Source of the DNA: Prochlorococcus sp. AG-402-K10
GTDB lineage: Bacteria; Cyanobacteriota; Cyanobacteriia; PCC-6307; Cyanobiaceae
Direction of reading: 5' to 3'
Length of the DNA stretch: 64,000 nucleotides
Assembly: GCA_003216835.1 (NCBI GenBank)
Contig: QCIF01000001.1
Coordinates: 62,001-126,000 of the forward strand
Position 1 is the stretch's first letter. Every line of letters begins with the position of its first letter. Under the pieces are notes generated by a model. It searched no databases. It was not told the origin of the DNA and saw only the letters and a program-made list of their open reading frames with translations. Made by a program: the position numbers and the translations under genes. Of this stretch, positions 48,700 through 56,572 are shown piece by piece.

Positions 48700-48958
48700 A
48701 TGACTGTAAATTTGAAACCTATTAATGTAAAACTTACAATTTCTGAGGCTGCAAGAGCATTAAATTACAGCTCCAGATCGCAGCTCTATAACCTCATTAA
48801 TCGAGGCTATTTAAACAATTATTTATGGGTCGATAATAAGGGCAGAAAATATTTAGAAATGCACCCTGTCGGTCGAAAATCACTAAAACAATATTTGCTT
48901 GGAATTATAAAATGGAGATCAGATTGCGTACATTTGAAAAGTTAACTGTCCACTATAT
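48585..48958. repeat. 12-bp inverted repeat flanking the HTH gene
   Basis: ATATAGTGGACA at 48585-48596 and its exact reverse complement TGTCCACTATAT at 48947-48958 bracket the HTH gene. The right copy lies between two AAAAGTTAAC words. The arrangement suggests operators for the enclosed regulator, although other roles are possible. Confidence 0.55.
48700..48945 (+). CDS. small helix-turn-helix protein (excisionase/MerR-like)
   Basis: An 81-aa protein. VKLTISEAARALNYSSRSQLYNLINRGYL (about residues 10-38) is a clear HTH of the type found in phage excisionases and MerR/HTH_17 proteins. I chose the ATG at 48700 rather than the TTG at 48670. It sits at the convergence of the two modules and is bracketed by a 12-bp inverted repeat, so it could be the regulator or the excisionase of the element. 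Confidence 0.65.
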   Translation: MTVNLKPINVKLTISEAARALNYSSRSQLYNLINRGYLNNYLWVDNKGRKYLEMHPVGRKSLKQYLLGIIKWRSDCVHLKS

Positions 48959-49025
48959 TAAAAGTTAACGCTAAACAAAATTCGACCATTTGGACGGCTC
49001 TCGTGAGCCTATAAAAAAGAACCTA

Positions 49026-49778
49026 TCAATATTTGATTGCTAGAGCCCAATGCGGATATATGCCATAAGATTTTTCTCTCAATAATTGTAATTTTCTAGA
49101 ATTTATTTTTATTACTATTCCATCAGTAGGAATATTTGCAAAGAGTTTTTTAGACTTCCATGCTTTTCGAAAAGTCTCTATTTGAGAAGTCCGATTTGCT
49201 TGATAACTTTCAAGTACGGAGAAGCCCAATTTCCTAAGGTAATTGAGACTTTCGTATTGGTTGCAGTTGCCGTTGATGATCTGGAAGGCTGCAAACGTGA
49301 TTTTTGGATTGGGTTCGTAACTTTTACTCCTGAGATACCCACTTGCGATTCTTTGACTAAATGCGGGCTCTTCTTCTTTGGTAAATAATTCTCCACGAAC
49401 CACAAAACTTGATCTAATGTTGATTTCTTTGGGGATACTTTTAATTGTTTTGATTTTTTGTGAAATATCACTTCCTTTCCTCGATATAGCTTTTTCTAAT
49501 TTGCCATTTATATATTTAATAGCAACTGCACATCCATCAACTTTTGGTTCGACTATCAATCTTGTATCGGGCAATAAACCTTCTAAAAACTCTGAAATTT
49601 GATCTTTAGGCAATGAAGGCAGAGGCAATGCTTTTTTATTAGTAAAGTAATCACACTTAGGGTCTATTCTTAAAAGATTTCTTTCTAGTTGGTCAAACTG
49701 TTTATCTGTAATCAATGCACGGCCTGCACGATATTCGTCATCAAAATATTTAATTTTTTCTTCTAAAGAACTTGTCAT
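49026..49778 (-). CDS. minimal NAD+-dependent DNA ligase-like protein (adenylation domain only)
   Basis: A 250-aa protein that matches only the N-terminal nucleotidyltransferase part of bacterial LigA. The nucleotide-binding lysine is in the KVDG motif (K79), followed by RGELF (motif III), DGIVIKI (motif IV) and HWALAIKY at the very end (motif V). OB-fold, zinc, HhH and BRCT domains are missing, against about 670 aa for whole LigA. A partial Ia-like YFDDEYRAGRALITDKQFD region is retained at the N-terminus. Its ATG overlaps the integrase stop by 4 bp (49775-49778), so it is translated with the integrase. It may self-adenylate but need a partner for ligation. Confidence 0.88.
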   Translation of the reverse strand: MTSSLEEKIKYFDDEYRAGRALITDKQFDQLERNLLRIDPKCDYFTNKKALPLPSLPKDQISEFLEGLLPDTRLIVEPKVDGCAVAIKYINGKLEKAISRKGSDISQKIKTIKSIPKEINIRSSFVVRGELFTKEEEPAFSQRIASGYLRSKSYEPNPKITFAAFQIINGNCNQYESLNYLRKLGFSVLESYQANRTSQIETFRKAWKSKKLFANIPTDGIVIKINSRKLQLLREKSYGIYPHWALAIKY

Positions 49779-50968
49779 GCTGCTAACTGTTTTGCAAATT
49801 TTTCATGAGTTCCATCAGGAATAAATCTTGCATAGTTTTTGTCATGAGTTTCTTTTAGATGACCCATCACAAGAGCAATATCTTTAGTATTTAAATTTAA
49901 TTCAACACTTCTTGCGTGGCTAATTTTTGCGTATCTATGTCTAAAGCTATATGGCACAATTTCTTCTCCTAATTTAAGTGCCTCTTTTTTAAATTTAAGC
50001 CATGTTTTGCTTCTTTCTAAATGTTTTCGAAGACCATTAGATGCTGATTTACCTAATGATGGTAATTCCTCATTATTTTCTATTCTTTCTTGTAATTTCC
50101 AATCAATATAACCTTGTCCATCTTTTACATATAAGGGAGCTAATTTTCTAGGTTCTGTTTTATCTCCTTTAGTACCTCCTTTAGACTTTCTATACATACA
50201 CCACAATTCTTTTTCTTTAATACCTTTTTTAACTACTAAATATTTAAGTTCAATAGGTCGTAAACCATAGACAGCCAATAATTGATAAGCAAACTGCCAT
50301 GCAGGGTTTTTTTCTGATGCTATTAGTTGCAATATTTGTTCTTCATATAAAGCAAAACCTATTCTTTTTTCTTTCTTAACTGCGGAAAGTTTTACAGGTG
50401 CATAAATATTAGATAATTTCCCTCTAAGAATTGCCCATTCTAAAAAATTAATCAAAGATGCTCTTTGAATGTTCCACATTCTGGCTCCAGTTTCCCATTG
50501 CTCTAAAGCTCTCAACATTAATTCTTCTCCATCAACTGGTTTCTTTTTGGAGGTCAATAACCTTTTAGTATGATTTAAAACTGGTAGATAAGATTTTTTA
50601 AAAGTCTCATCACTTGGCCTAAAACAAAATTTTCTAAAATCTTTAAATATTTCGTCAAAATTAATTTCTGTCTTTGAGCTTGCAGTATTAACTATTTCGC
50701 AAGACTTAGCTAATGACCCTTTTCCTAAATCAGAATAAAAGTTTTTATATATAAGCCTTATTCTTGGCAATGCTTTTGCAAAACCTTTTTGACTCCATTC
50801 ATATTCCAAAATTCTAGATTGATATATTCCTTGTTCTTTAACTTCTAACTTTATTGAGCCTCTTGAGTTTGTTACATACCATGGGGCTCCCTCGTGCATA
50901 TCAGCTCGCATTAAGTCTCTGCATGACCTTTCCCAACTCTTTTTATTTACTGTCTGTGGCACTAGCAC
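49775..50968 (-). CDS. int: tyrosine recombinase (integrase) of segment 2
   Basis: Site-specific recombinase that most likely inserts the element at tRNA-Pro. In the 397-aa protein an N-terminal arm-binding/SAM-like part (to about residue 200) is followed by the catalytic domain: R237 in YGLRPIEL, a lysine in the RKSKGG beta-hairpin (about 261-264), YSFRH with Y340 in place of the usual His and R343, H370 in MGH, and nucleophile Y379 in NYARF. The start is GTG (50968), beside GCACTAGGTC, which matches part of the att core. The gene lies 143 bp from att core 3 and is read inward. Confidence 0.93.
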   Translation of the reverse strand: MLVPQTVNKKSWERSCRDLMRADMHEGAPWYVTNSRGSIKLEVKEQGIYQSRILEYEWSQKGFAKALPRIRLIYKNFYSDLGKGSLAKSCEIVNTASSKTEINFDEIFKDFRKFCFRPSDETFKKSYLPVLNHTKRLLTSKKKPVDGEELMLRALEQWETGARMWNIQRASLINFLEWAILRGKLSNIYAPVKLSAVKKEKRIGFALYEEQILQLIASEKNPAWQFAYQLLAVYGLRPIELKYLVVKKGIKEKELWCMYRKSKGGTKGDKTEPRKLAPLYVKDGQGYIDWKLQERIENNEELPSLGKSASNGLRKHLERSKTWLKFKKEALKLGEEIVPYSFRHRYAKISHARSVELNLNTKDIALVMGHLKETHDKNYARFIPDGTHEKFAKQLAA

Positions 50969-51111
50969 TAGGTCTTAAACTATTACCATTGTGCGAAACC
51001 TGTGCGAAAAAGTCAACCTCTAGTGAACATATACGAACAATACGAAACGATACTATATTACTACTACTCAGGTTATGACTATAAATCTCAGTAATAGCTT
51101 ATTTTGGGTTA
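50969..51111. promoter_or_regulatory. right end of segment 2 with GTGCGAAA arm sites
   Basis: Between the integrase start and att core 3. The word GTGCGAAA is at 50991-50998 and 51002-51009 (11-bp period), the same words, period and orientation as at the left end. A weaker pair ATACGAA is near 51035-51055. It probably combines the integrase promoter with its arm-type binding sites. Confidence 0.6.
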
Positions 51112-51157
51112 GTGCTTTGGGAGCACTAGGTCGCAGGTTCGAATCCTGTCGCCCCGA
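51112..51157 (+). repeat. att core copy 3 (46-bp tRNA-Pro 3' end)
   Basis: Perfect direct copy of the 46 bases at 41347-41392, with no 5' part of the tRNA. It marks the right boundary of segment 2 and the left boundary of segment 3. Confidence 0.95.
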
Positions 51158-51179
51158 CTCTTAAAAACCAAGTCATACT

Positions 51180-51206
51180 AGCGAGTCTCCTAACTCGCTT
51201 TTTTAT
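51180..51206 (+). terminator. Rho-independent-like hairpin just inside segment 3
   Basis: AGCGAGT (51180-51186), loop of six, ACTCGCT (51193-51199), followed by TTTTTA. It would stop rightward transcription 20-50 bp after att core 3. No rightward gene runs into it, so it may simply insulate the cassette. Confidence 0.7.
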
Positions 51207-51222
51207 TGCTTACTGTCTCAAA

Positions 51223-51290
51223 TTGAGAAAGGGGAGCTGTAGGGGGAGCTCACAGGATGTACTTTGATGTAGTTAGTGCCTTTGAACGAT
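51223..51290 (+). repeat. cassette left-end motif C (tandem GGGGAGCT)
   Basis: GGGGAGCT at 51231 and 51243, 12 bp apart, after ATTGAGAAA and before GATGTACTTTGATGTA and TAGTGCCTTTGAACGA. It corresponds to motif A of segment 1 and is nearly identical to copy D. Confidence 0.65.
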
Positions 51291-51338
51291 CAAAAATGAA
51301 AATGTCAAACTATAACTTGTGCGTTTTATAGAGTAATT

Positions 51339-52403
51339 TTATTCATATGAATATGAATCCATAACTTCAATAATTTCTTCGACTTGATATTCATCTAACC
51401 GAAAGTATTCGGTTTGAGGAATCCTATCTTCTTTATATAAATCGTGAAGTTCTTTTTCTACTTCTTTGTAATTGGAACATGATATTGAATACACAAGTTC
51501 ATCAGCCTTAAGTTCATTCAACCTTCTATCTAAATCTTTAGTGATACCAATTTTAAAAATATCTTGATTCCTCAAGAAGTAAACATAACCTATTGAATCG
51601 TAATCAAAATCATCGTCTTCCTCAGAATCAGGATGTTCATGATAAAAGGCCTCTGTCGCAGTAGACATGTAGTTTTGGAAAGATTCTTTATATTTTTTTG
51701 AGTAAAAATATATTTTTTCCCATTCTTCCCACCTTACGAAAATTGATTTATTAAACACTCCAGGTTGTTTATTTTCTATATTACTTTTCCAAAAATCATA
51801 AACTTCATGAAAGCTTTCAGCAATTTTAAAACATTTCCAATATTTTTCTATTAGTTCTTTCCATATAATGTAAAGCTTATGCTTTGTTTTAGATAATAAT
51901 TTGTTCGGATTCCTTTCAAAGTCAATTTTGAAACTATTATATTTTTGATTGAGATCATTAATATGCTTTAGCTCATCATCTAAATAGAGAACTTCCTCTT
52001 TAAAAGAACTTCCTTGAAACTCATCACTAACTTTAATTGCAAATAATTCATCAAATTTTATTGGAGCCAGCTCGTTATCAATAGATTCTAAAAACTCTTC
52101 TATTTCTTCTCGATCATCTCTGCTTAAATATTCTTCAAGAGATTTGCTCAATTCTTCCTTAAGTTTTTTCTGTTCATAGAGCAAACTCATGCAATCTTCA
52201 CAAGATTCATAAATTCTTTTATCTGTTTCAACTGCTTCTTGATTTCTATTTTCCCATTCATTTCTAATTTCTTCATCAAGAAGACTAGGGTCTGCCTCTG
52301 TGAATGGTTCATATAAAGAAGCAATGATAACCCCCTTATGATTTCTTACTATTTGATTTCCAAGCCAACATCTAAACTCTTGATTTTCGTTTAATTCATT
52401 CAT
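51339..52403 (-). CDS. T5orf172/MUG113 (GIY-YIG-like) domain protein with N-terminal helical domain
   Basis: A 354-aa protein. The last 90 residues (about 265-350) match the T5orf172/MUG113 group, related to GIY-YIG nucleases: GYVYFLRNQDIFKIGIT, an Arg after DLDRR, and the end RIPQTEYFRLDEYQVEE. The N-terminal 250 residues are acidic and helical. A segment FWKSNI...RWEEWEKIYFYSKKYKESFQNYM (about 205-245) resembles the C-terminus of the 231-aa protein two genes upstream. No signal or membrane segment. A DNA-processing or defence role is only a guess. Confidence 0.7.
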   Translation of the reverse strand: MNELNENQEFRCWLGNQIVRNHKGVIIASLYEPFTEADPSLLDEEIRNEWENRNQEAVETDKRIYESCEDCMSLLYEQKKLKEELSKSLEEYLSRDDREEIEEFLESIDNELAPIKFDELFAIKVSDEFQGSSFKEEVLYLDDELKHINDLNQKYNSFKIDFERNPNKLLSKTKHKLYIIWKELIEKYWKCFKIAESFHEVYDFWKSNIENKQPGVFNKSIFVRWEEWEKIYFYSKKYKESFQNYMSTATEAFYHEHPDSEEDDDFDYDSIGYVYFLRNQDIFKIGITKDLDRRLNELKADELVYSISCSNYKEVEKELHDLYKEDRIPQTEYFRLDEYQVEEIIEVMDSYSYE

Positions 52404-52540
52404 AAAAAATGTACAGAGTTTTTTTTTATAATTTTAGATCGACTGTCAATCGTTAATGAGATTAGGTAGATGTTAGTCAAATAATTAACCTATAAACTCC
52501 CCAAACCTAATAAAGGAATAATTAGGTCTTTTTAAAGATA

Positions 52541-53293
52541 CTATTCTTGCTTAGCCTTTTCGATTATCTGTTTGTTGACTTTATCTACAAGTTCTGGGGT
52601 TAATCTAAAGTATTCAGTCTGTGGAATCCTATATTTTTTAAATTCTTTATGTAAATCTTTTTCAAGAGCTTCATAATTAACGCACCTAACACTATTAATG
52701 ATTTCATCTGCTTGCAATTCTTTCATTCGTCGCATCAAATTATCTGTGATGCCAATTTTATAAATATCATCGTTTCTAATAAAATAAACAAAACCAATTT
52801 TCTTAGATTTATCCACTATCCCAAAATATTCATATGGATCTTTGCCATCAATCTGGCAATCTTTTGGCCATAAATCTTGTTCTACTAAAACTTTGTAAAA
52901 GATATTTTCATCACTAAGATAATCTTTCAAAAATTCCACTGAACTATTTATCTCTTGCATAAATAATTCCGAATCATTTTCTATTCGTTCTAATTCTTCT
53001 AATTCTTCCTCACTAGCTTTAATTCCTTTTTGTGTATTTGTATATTGTTTTTTAACCTTGCCAACATTATCCATCATTAAGCTCATTGCTTTACTAGATA
53101 CTGATATTTCCGGCTTAATTTTTATAAGGTAATCATCATCTTTGGCTACATACTTAAAAAAAATCACAAACTCTTCAAATGTGAGATATTTTTTTATGAA
53201 AATTCTCTTAGAAGGAATAATTTCATCAATAACAGTTTGCCAATATCTTTTCTCCCATAAAACTTCAAAACTTTTTTCATCTTTTTTAGACAT
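52541..53293 (-). CDS. second T5orf172/MUG113 domain protein
   Basis: A 250-aa paralogue by its C-terminal domain (GFVYFIRNDDIYKIGIT, DNLMRRMKELQADEI, KYRIPQTEYFRLTPELV; about residues 165-245), with about 60 percent identity to that domain of the neighbour by eye. The N-terminal part (Lys/Glu-rich, coiled) differs. It starts 247 bp upstream of nothing obvious on the plus strand and is followed by the 354-aa gene, same strand. Function unknown. Confidence 0.7.
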   Translation of the reverse strand: MSKKDEKSFEVLWEKRYWQTVIDEIIPSKRIFIKKYLTFEEFVIFFKYVAKDDDYLIKIKPEISVSSKAMSLMMDNVGKVKKQYTNTQKGIKASEEELEELERIENDSELFMQEINSSVEFLKDYLSDENIFYKVLVEQDLWPKDCQIDGKDPYEYFGIVDKSKKIGFVYFIRNDDIYKIGITDNLMRRMKELQADEIINSVRCVNYEALEKDLHKEFKKYRIPQTEYFRLTPELVDKVNKQIIEKAKQE

Positions 53294-53370
53294 TTTTAGA
53301 AATTGAATTTCCTCATTAATTCAGAATAGCTGTAAATAATAAAAATAAACTTTTGATTGTAGAAGCTAGT

Positions 53371-54066
53371 TTATACTGAGGGACTTTCGATAGCAGCTAT
53401 TAAATTTTTAAGAAAATCTCTTCTTTTATTTTGAGTCTCGAAGTAAAGTCTTTGCATTTCAATCCATTTATTTTCATCATCTTTTTTAGGAATACTTTTG
53501 CTTCCACCACTAAAGATTCTTTTTGACCAGAAAGACCAAGCATCTCTTCTATTTCCACCAATTTTAGTGAGGGTAAAGTAGGAGGACAATATACTTTCAA
53601 AACAAGCATTTAGTTCTTTAGGGTACTTAGCTAAATCTTCCGTTCTCGCCCAAGGATGTGGTTTTGGAGCCCACTGGTTTGAACTTTTTAAACCTGCCCA
53701 AGAGTCGATCATCCAATCAGTAGTCTCACATTTAAAGAACTCTTGTTCTAAAGTTATTGATCTCAAATCTGGATTTAATTCTATAAATTCACTATCGTCA
53801 TCATCTAAAAACGAAGCCATTAAACCATTTAAAAGGTTTACTGGATTGCACCATTGTTTTGTTTCCTCAATCTGATCTCTAACATCATTTGGGTGAAAGG
53901 AATTCAGCATTTCCTCTAATTCTTCATCCAATTTAGATAGCCTATTTACTATTGAACTAAGTTCTTCATAAGTGAATAAATCTGAGTTAACTTCATAAAT
54001 CATCTTTAATTGATAAGAAAAAAAAACGTGTCTTAATCTCTCAAGTTTAAATCTAATGTCAATCAT
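53371..54066 (-). CDS. hypothetical protein sharing a domain with the T5orf172 neighbour
   Basis: A 231-aa soluble acidic protein I do not recognise. Its C-terminal segment (AWSFWSKRIF...KWIEMQRLYFETQNKRRDFLKNL, about 180-225) resembles the middle of the 354-aa T5orf172 protein (FW..I, W.E...IYF..K, F.N). This suggests that a standalone domain plus the separate T5orf172 gene correspond to the two parts of the fused neighbour. The similarity is weak and judged by eye. Confidence 0.55.
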   Translation of the reverse strand: MIDIRFKLERLRHVFFSYQLKMIYEVNSDLFTYEELSSIVNRLSKLDEELEEMLNSFHPNDVRDQIEETKQWCNPVNLLNGLMASFLDDDDSEFIELNPDLRSITLEQEFFKCETTDWMIDSWAGLKSSNQWAPKPHPWARTEDLAKYPKELNACFESILSSYFTLTKIGGNRRDAWSFWSKRIFSGGSKSIPKKDDENKWIEMQRLYFETQNKRRDFLKNLIAAIESPSV

Positions 54067-54080
54067 TTCATCGACCTACT

Positions 54081-54170
54081 TGGTATGAGGCACTAGTTCG
54101 CTCGAGGGGGAGCTGTAGGGGGAGCTCACAGGATGTACTTTGATGTATTTAATGCCTTTGAACGACCAAC
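54081..54170 (+). repeat. motif D: right-end/left-end junction scar
   Basis: CGACCTACTTGG...GCACTAGTTCG (to 54100) matches the start of right-end blocks B and E. Then GGGGAGCT at 54107 and 54119 (12-bp period) is followed by GATGTACTTTGATGTA.TTA.TGCCTTTGAACGA, which matches left-end C almost exactly. The att core that should lie between a right and a left end is absent. Confidence 0.6.
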
Positions 54171-54220
54171 TTCATTAATTACTAGAAAGAACCTATTCTT
54201 ATTCTGAGATCTTTAAAAAA

Positions 54221-56518
54221 TTATCCCATCTCGTTAATTGCTATCTCAAGTTTTTTAAGATCATCCCTGTATTCATCTGAATCTATGTATCCAAGTTCCA
54301 AACTAGAGCTCAAAGCCGCTTTAAAAATTCTTAAGTACTCCTTACCAATAACACTAAGTACGCCACGATAAATATGATGATTTCCGCTTGACAACTCATT
54401 CCATGCAACATTTGTAATAAGTAATAATGCAATTTGTTTTGGCTTCATTTGATTTACACTAATACTGTATTTTGCTCGGTCAGCATCTTTAGCCATACGC
54501 AAAGCTGATAACTTACAAGAATCCCCAAATATGAATTTATTACACTTAAAAAAGTAAGATATTTCTTCAGATATCCATCTCACTTCTGCAGGAGCAAATT
54601 TATACCTTAAGAATGATTGAATACAGCTAAGACTAACAGGATTAGATGTTAGGAATCTTGTATCGTGCTTTACTTCATTAACTCTTTTAGGCTCTGTAAT
54701 ATCCTTATACAATTTTTCTTTTAACAACTCATCTTTTGCTTCTCCTGGTAGATCTTCTAGAACAGAAAGTATAAATCTTTTTTGTTCTTCAATAGGCAAT
54801 CCATCATAATCATTATCAAAAACAGAAACTATAAATCTTCTTTGTTCTTCAATAGACATTCCATCATAATCATTATCTAAAACAGAAACTATAAATCTAT
54901 TGCCCTCACTAATTAATTTATCTTCTATATCATCATCAATCTCAAAATCATCATGCAGCTTTTCTAAGTCAGAGCCGTCGTATTCGCAATTATAATTCTC
55001 AAAATCGTTTAGCAAAGTGTAGAACTCCTTATAAAACTTCTTACCCTTAAAAAAATCTAAGATCTTATCGTAAGCCTCTTTAGAATAAATTACTTTAAAT
55101 CTTAAGTGAGGATTCCAATCTGGGTCTTGGATGATTTCCAACTCTAGGTAAAGATCTGCAACATACGAAATAAGAGTTTTAAGACCATCATATTGGGACT
55201 TCAAGAGCCCAGACTTATAAAGGGCTTCATACGAGATATCTTTATAAGCCTCTCCAGACCCGTATCCCTCCCATTTTTTTCTGCCAAATTCAAGTCTTGC
55301 TATTTCAAGTCTGCTTTCTATATCTATTTCATTCCATCTCTTACTACCAATATAGGAAGCATATGACATGCGGGAATCTATTTTACTTTGATCTATCTCA
55401 TCTAAATTTGAATCTTGCTCTTTAAGATTTGGATCTATTAATTCTTCTTTTACTGATTCATCTTTTGGTTCTCCAGCTTCCTTTTCTGTTAGTTGAGAAG
55501 TTTCTTTTCCCATTAATATCTCTAGTGTTCCTTTTTTGAAGTCATCTACTGATGCAATTAAACAACCTGTGGTAGCAACTCCTTTAAACATCCAATTTGC
55601 TGCTTCTTTATGTAAAGATGGTTGAGGTTCTTCAGATTTTACAGAACAACAGTACCAAGGATTTAATATCCAGAGGCAATCACTTTCATCCCACCTTATA
55701 GAGAAGAGGGAATAGATTTCTTGATGATTTGCTCTCGGAGTTGATTCTGTAAATGAGAAAACATAAAAATATATTATTTTTGTGGAGTATTTTTTGTTCA
55801 CATAAGTTGCGACTTTAATAGTATCTGAAGGTAAGGAACTCTCTAGATTATTAAAGTTAGTTGATTCACAAAAATCATCTGAATCTGGTTCTTTTCCATC
55901 ATTTAAAAAACGTAACCCATAATAAAAAGCCTGCACCTCGTCATAATAAGAATGTTCTATTTGATAAGTTTCTTTTTTTCCTAAATTTAATAACTGTTCC
56001 TTTTTACGTTGAAATTCTTCTTCTTTACGTTGAAATTCTTCTTCAGTTATTATGACTTGATCTTTTTTTACATTAAGACCTGGATCCACCTTATTAAGAC
56101 CTGAATCCACCTCATTAAGACCTGGATAAATCCCACTTCGAATAGCCGAATCAGCAGTTGGAACAATGCACAAGGAAAGACCAGTTATTTTTCCCTCATC
56201 TACAGAAGCATAAGCAACTCCAAGTAAATTAGACTTATCGCCTTGAGCCATGATAAGGCAATCAGTATGACCATATGCGGGGCAGACTCCTAATTCGGCA
56301 TACACAGGACTCTTAGTTTTTTTTATTACTTCAAGTTTTGGTCTGATATATTCGATAAACTCATCTTTTGAGTTCATATCGGTTAAGACTTTTTGTGAGG
56401 AGTATGAGAAGTCTTCCGACAAAAACGATTCAAACTCAGACGAATCAAGAGTGTGCATCATTCTCGCATAGATACTCAAAGCTTCCTTTTCTGTTAGTTG
56501 AGAAGTTTCTTTTCCCAT
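54221..56518 (-). CDS. large repetitive protein of unknown function (possible fusion)
   Basis: A 765-aa acidic soluble protein. Residues 1-115 look like a SnoaL/NTF2-like domain (IYARMMHTLDSSEFESFLSEDF and later VYAELGVC). Then follow short repeats: GLNxVD three times (about 134-150), EEFQRK repeats, and a 20-aa unit with DNDYDG...IEEQ.RFI.SV repeated in tandem (about 560-610). The 13-residue opening MGKETSQLTEKEA recurs at about residue 335 in LEILMGKETSQLTEKEA, with 41 bp of identical DNA (55475-55515 and 56480-56520), so the ORF may join two genes that had the same 5' end. Function unknown. Confidence 0.7.
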   Translation of the reverse strand: MGKETSQLTEKEALSIYARMMHTLDSSEFESFLSEDFSYSSQKVLTDMNSKDEFIEYIRPKLEVIKKTKSPVYAELGVCPAYGHTDCLIMAQGDKSNLLGVAYASVDEGKITGLSLCIVPTADSAIRSGIYPGLNEVDSGLNKVDPGLNVKKDQVIITEEEFQRKEEEFQRKKEQLLNLGKKETYQIEHSYYDEVQAFYYGLRFLNDGKEPDSDDFCESTNFNNLESSLPSDTIKVATYVNKKYSTKIIYFYVFSFTESTPRANHQEIYSLFSIRWDESDCLWILNPWYCCSVKSEEPQPSLHKEAANWMFKGVATTGCLIASVDDFKKGTLEILMGKETSQLTEKEAGEPKDESVKEELIDPNLKEQDSNLDEIDQSKIDSRMSYASYIGSKRWNEIDIESRLEIARLEFGRKKWEGYGSGEAYKDISYEALYKSGLLKSQYDGLKTLISYVADLYLELEIIQDPDWNPHLRFKVIYSKEAYDKILDFFKGKKFYKEFYTLLNDFENYNCEYDGSDLEKLHDDFEIDDDIEDKLISEGNRFIVSVLDNDYDGMSIEEQRRFIVSVFDNDYDGLPIEEQKRFILSVLEDLPGEAKDELLKEKLYKDITEPKRVNEVKHDTRFLTSNPVSLSCIQSFLRYKFAPAEVRWISEEISYFFKCNKFIFGDSCKLSALRMAKDADRAKYSISVNQMKPKQIALLLITNVAWNELSSGNHHIYRGVLSVIGKEYLRIFKAALSSSLELGYIDSDEYRDDLKKLEIAINEMG
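54740..54900 (-). repeat. 60-bp tandem coding repeat
   Basis: About two and a half units of a 60-bp direct repeat inside the 765-aa gene, coding for D-N-D-Y-D-G...IEEQ(R/K)RFI(V/L)SV(F/L). The units are in frame and nearly identical in DNA, which points to recent expansion and likely length variation among strains. Confidence 0.75.
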
Positions 56519-56572
56519 TACTCAAAAATATTTATTTAAGTTAAAGAGCTAATTGACCCTTATTGTAGATTG

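Larger units (their letters stand above)
43001..51157. mobile_element. island segment 2: capsid-encoding satellite-like integrative element
   Basis: An 8,157-bp unit (one core copy included) between att cores 2 and 3. A rightward module of small genes, zinc-ribbon protein, ATPase and protease-capsid fusion meets a leftward module of integrase and ligase-like protein; an HTH gene lies between. There is no terminase large subunit, portal, tail or lysis gene, so it cannot form a complete phage. GTGCGAAA words lie in tandem at both ends. This composition fits a phage satellite or tycheposon that depends on a helper. Confidence 0.85.

Noticed and set aside
49178-49602. ORFs overlapping the ligase-like gene in other frames
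   Set aside because: The ligase motifs I, III, IV and V in the 250-aa frame show which frame is coding; the others lack ribosome sites and motifs.
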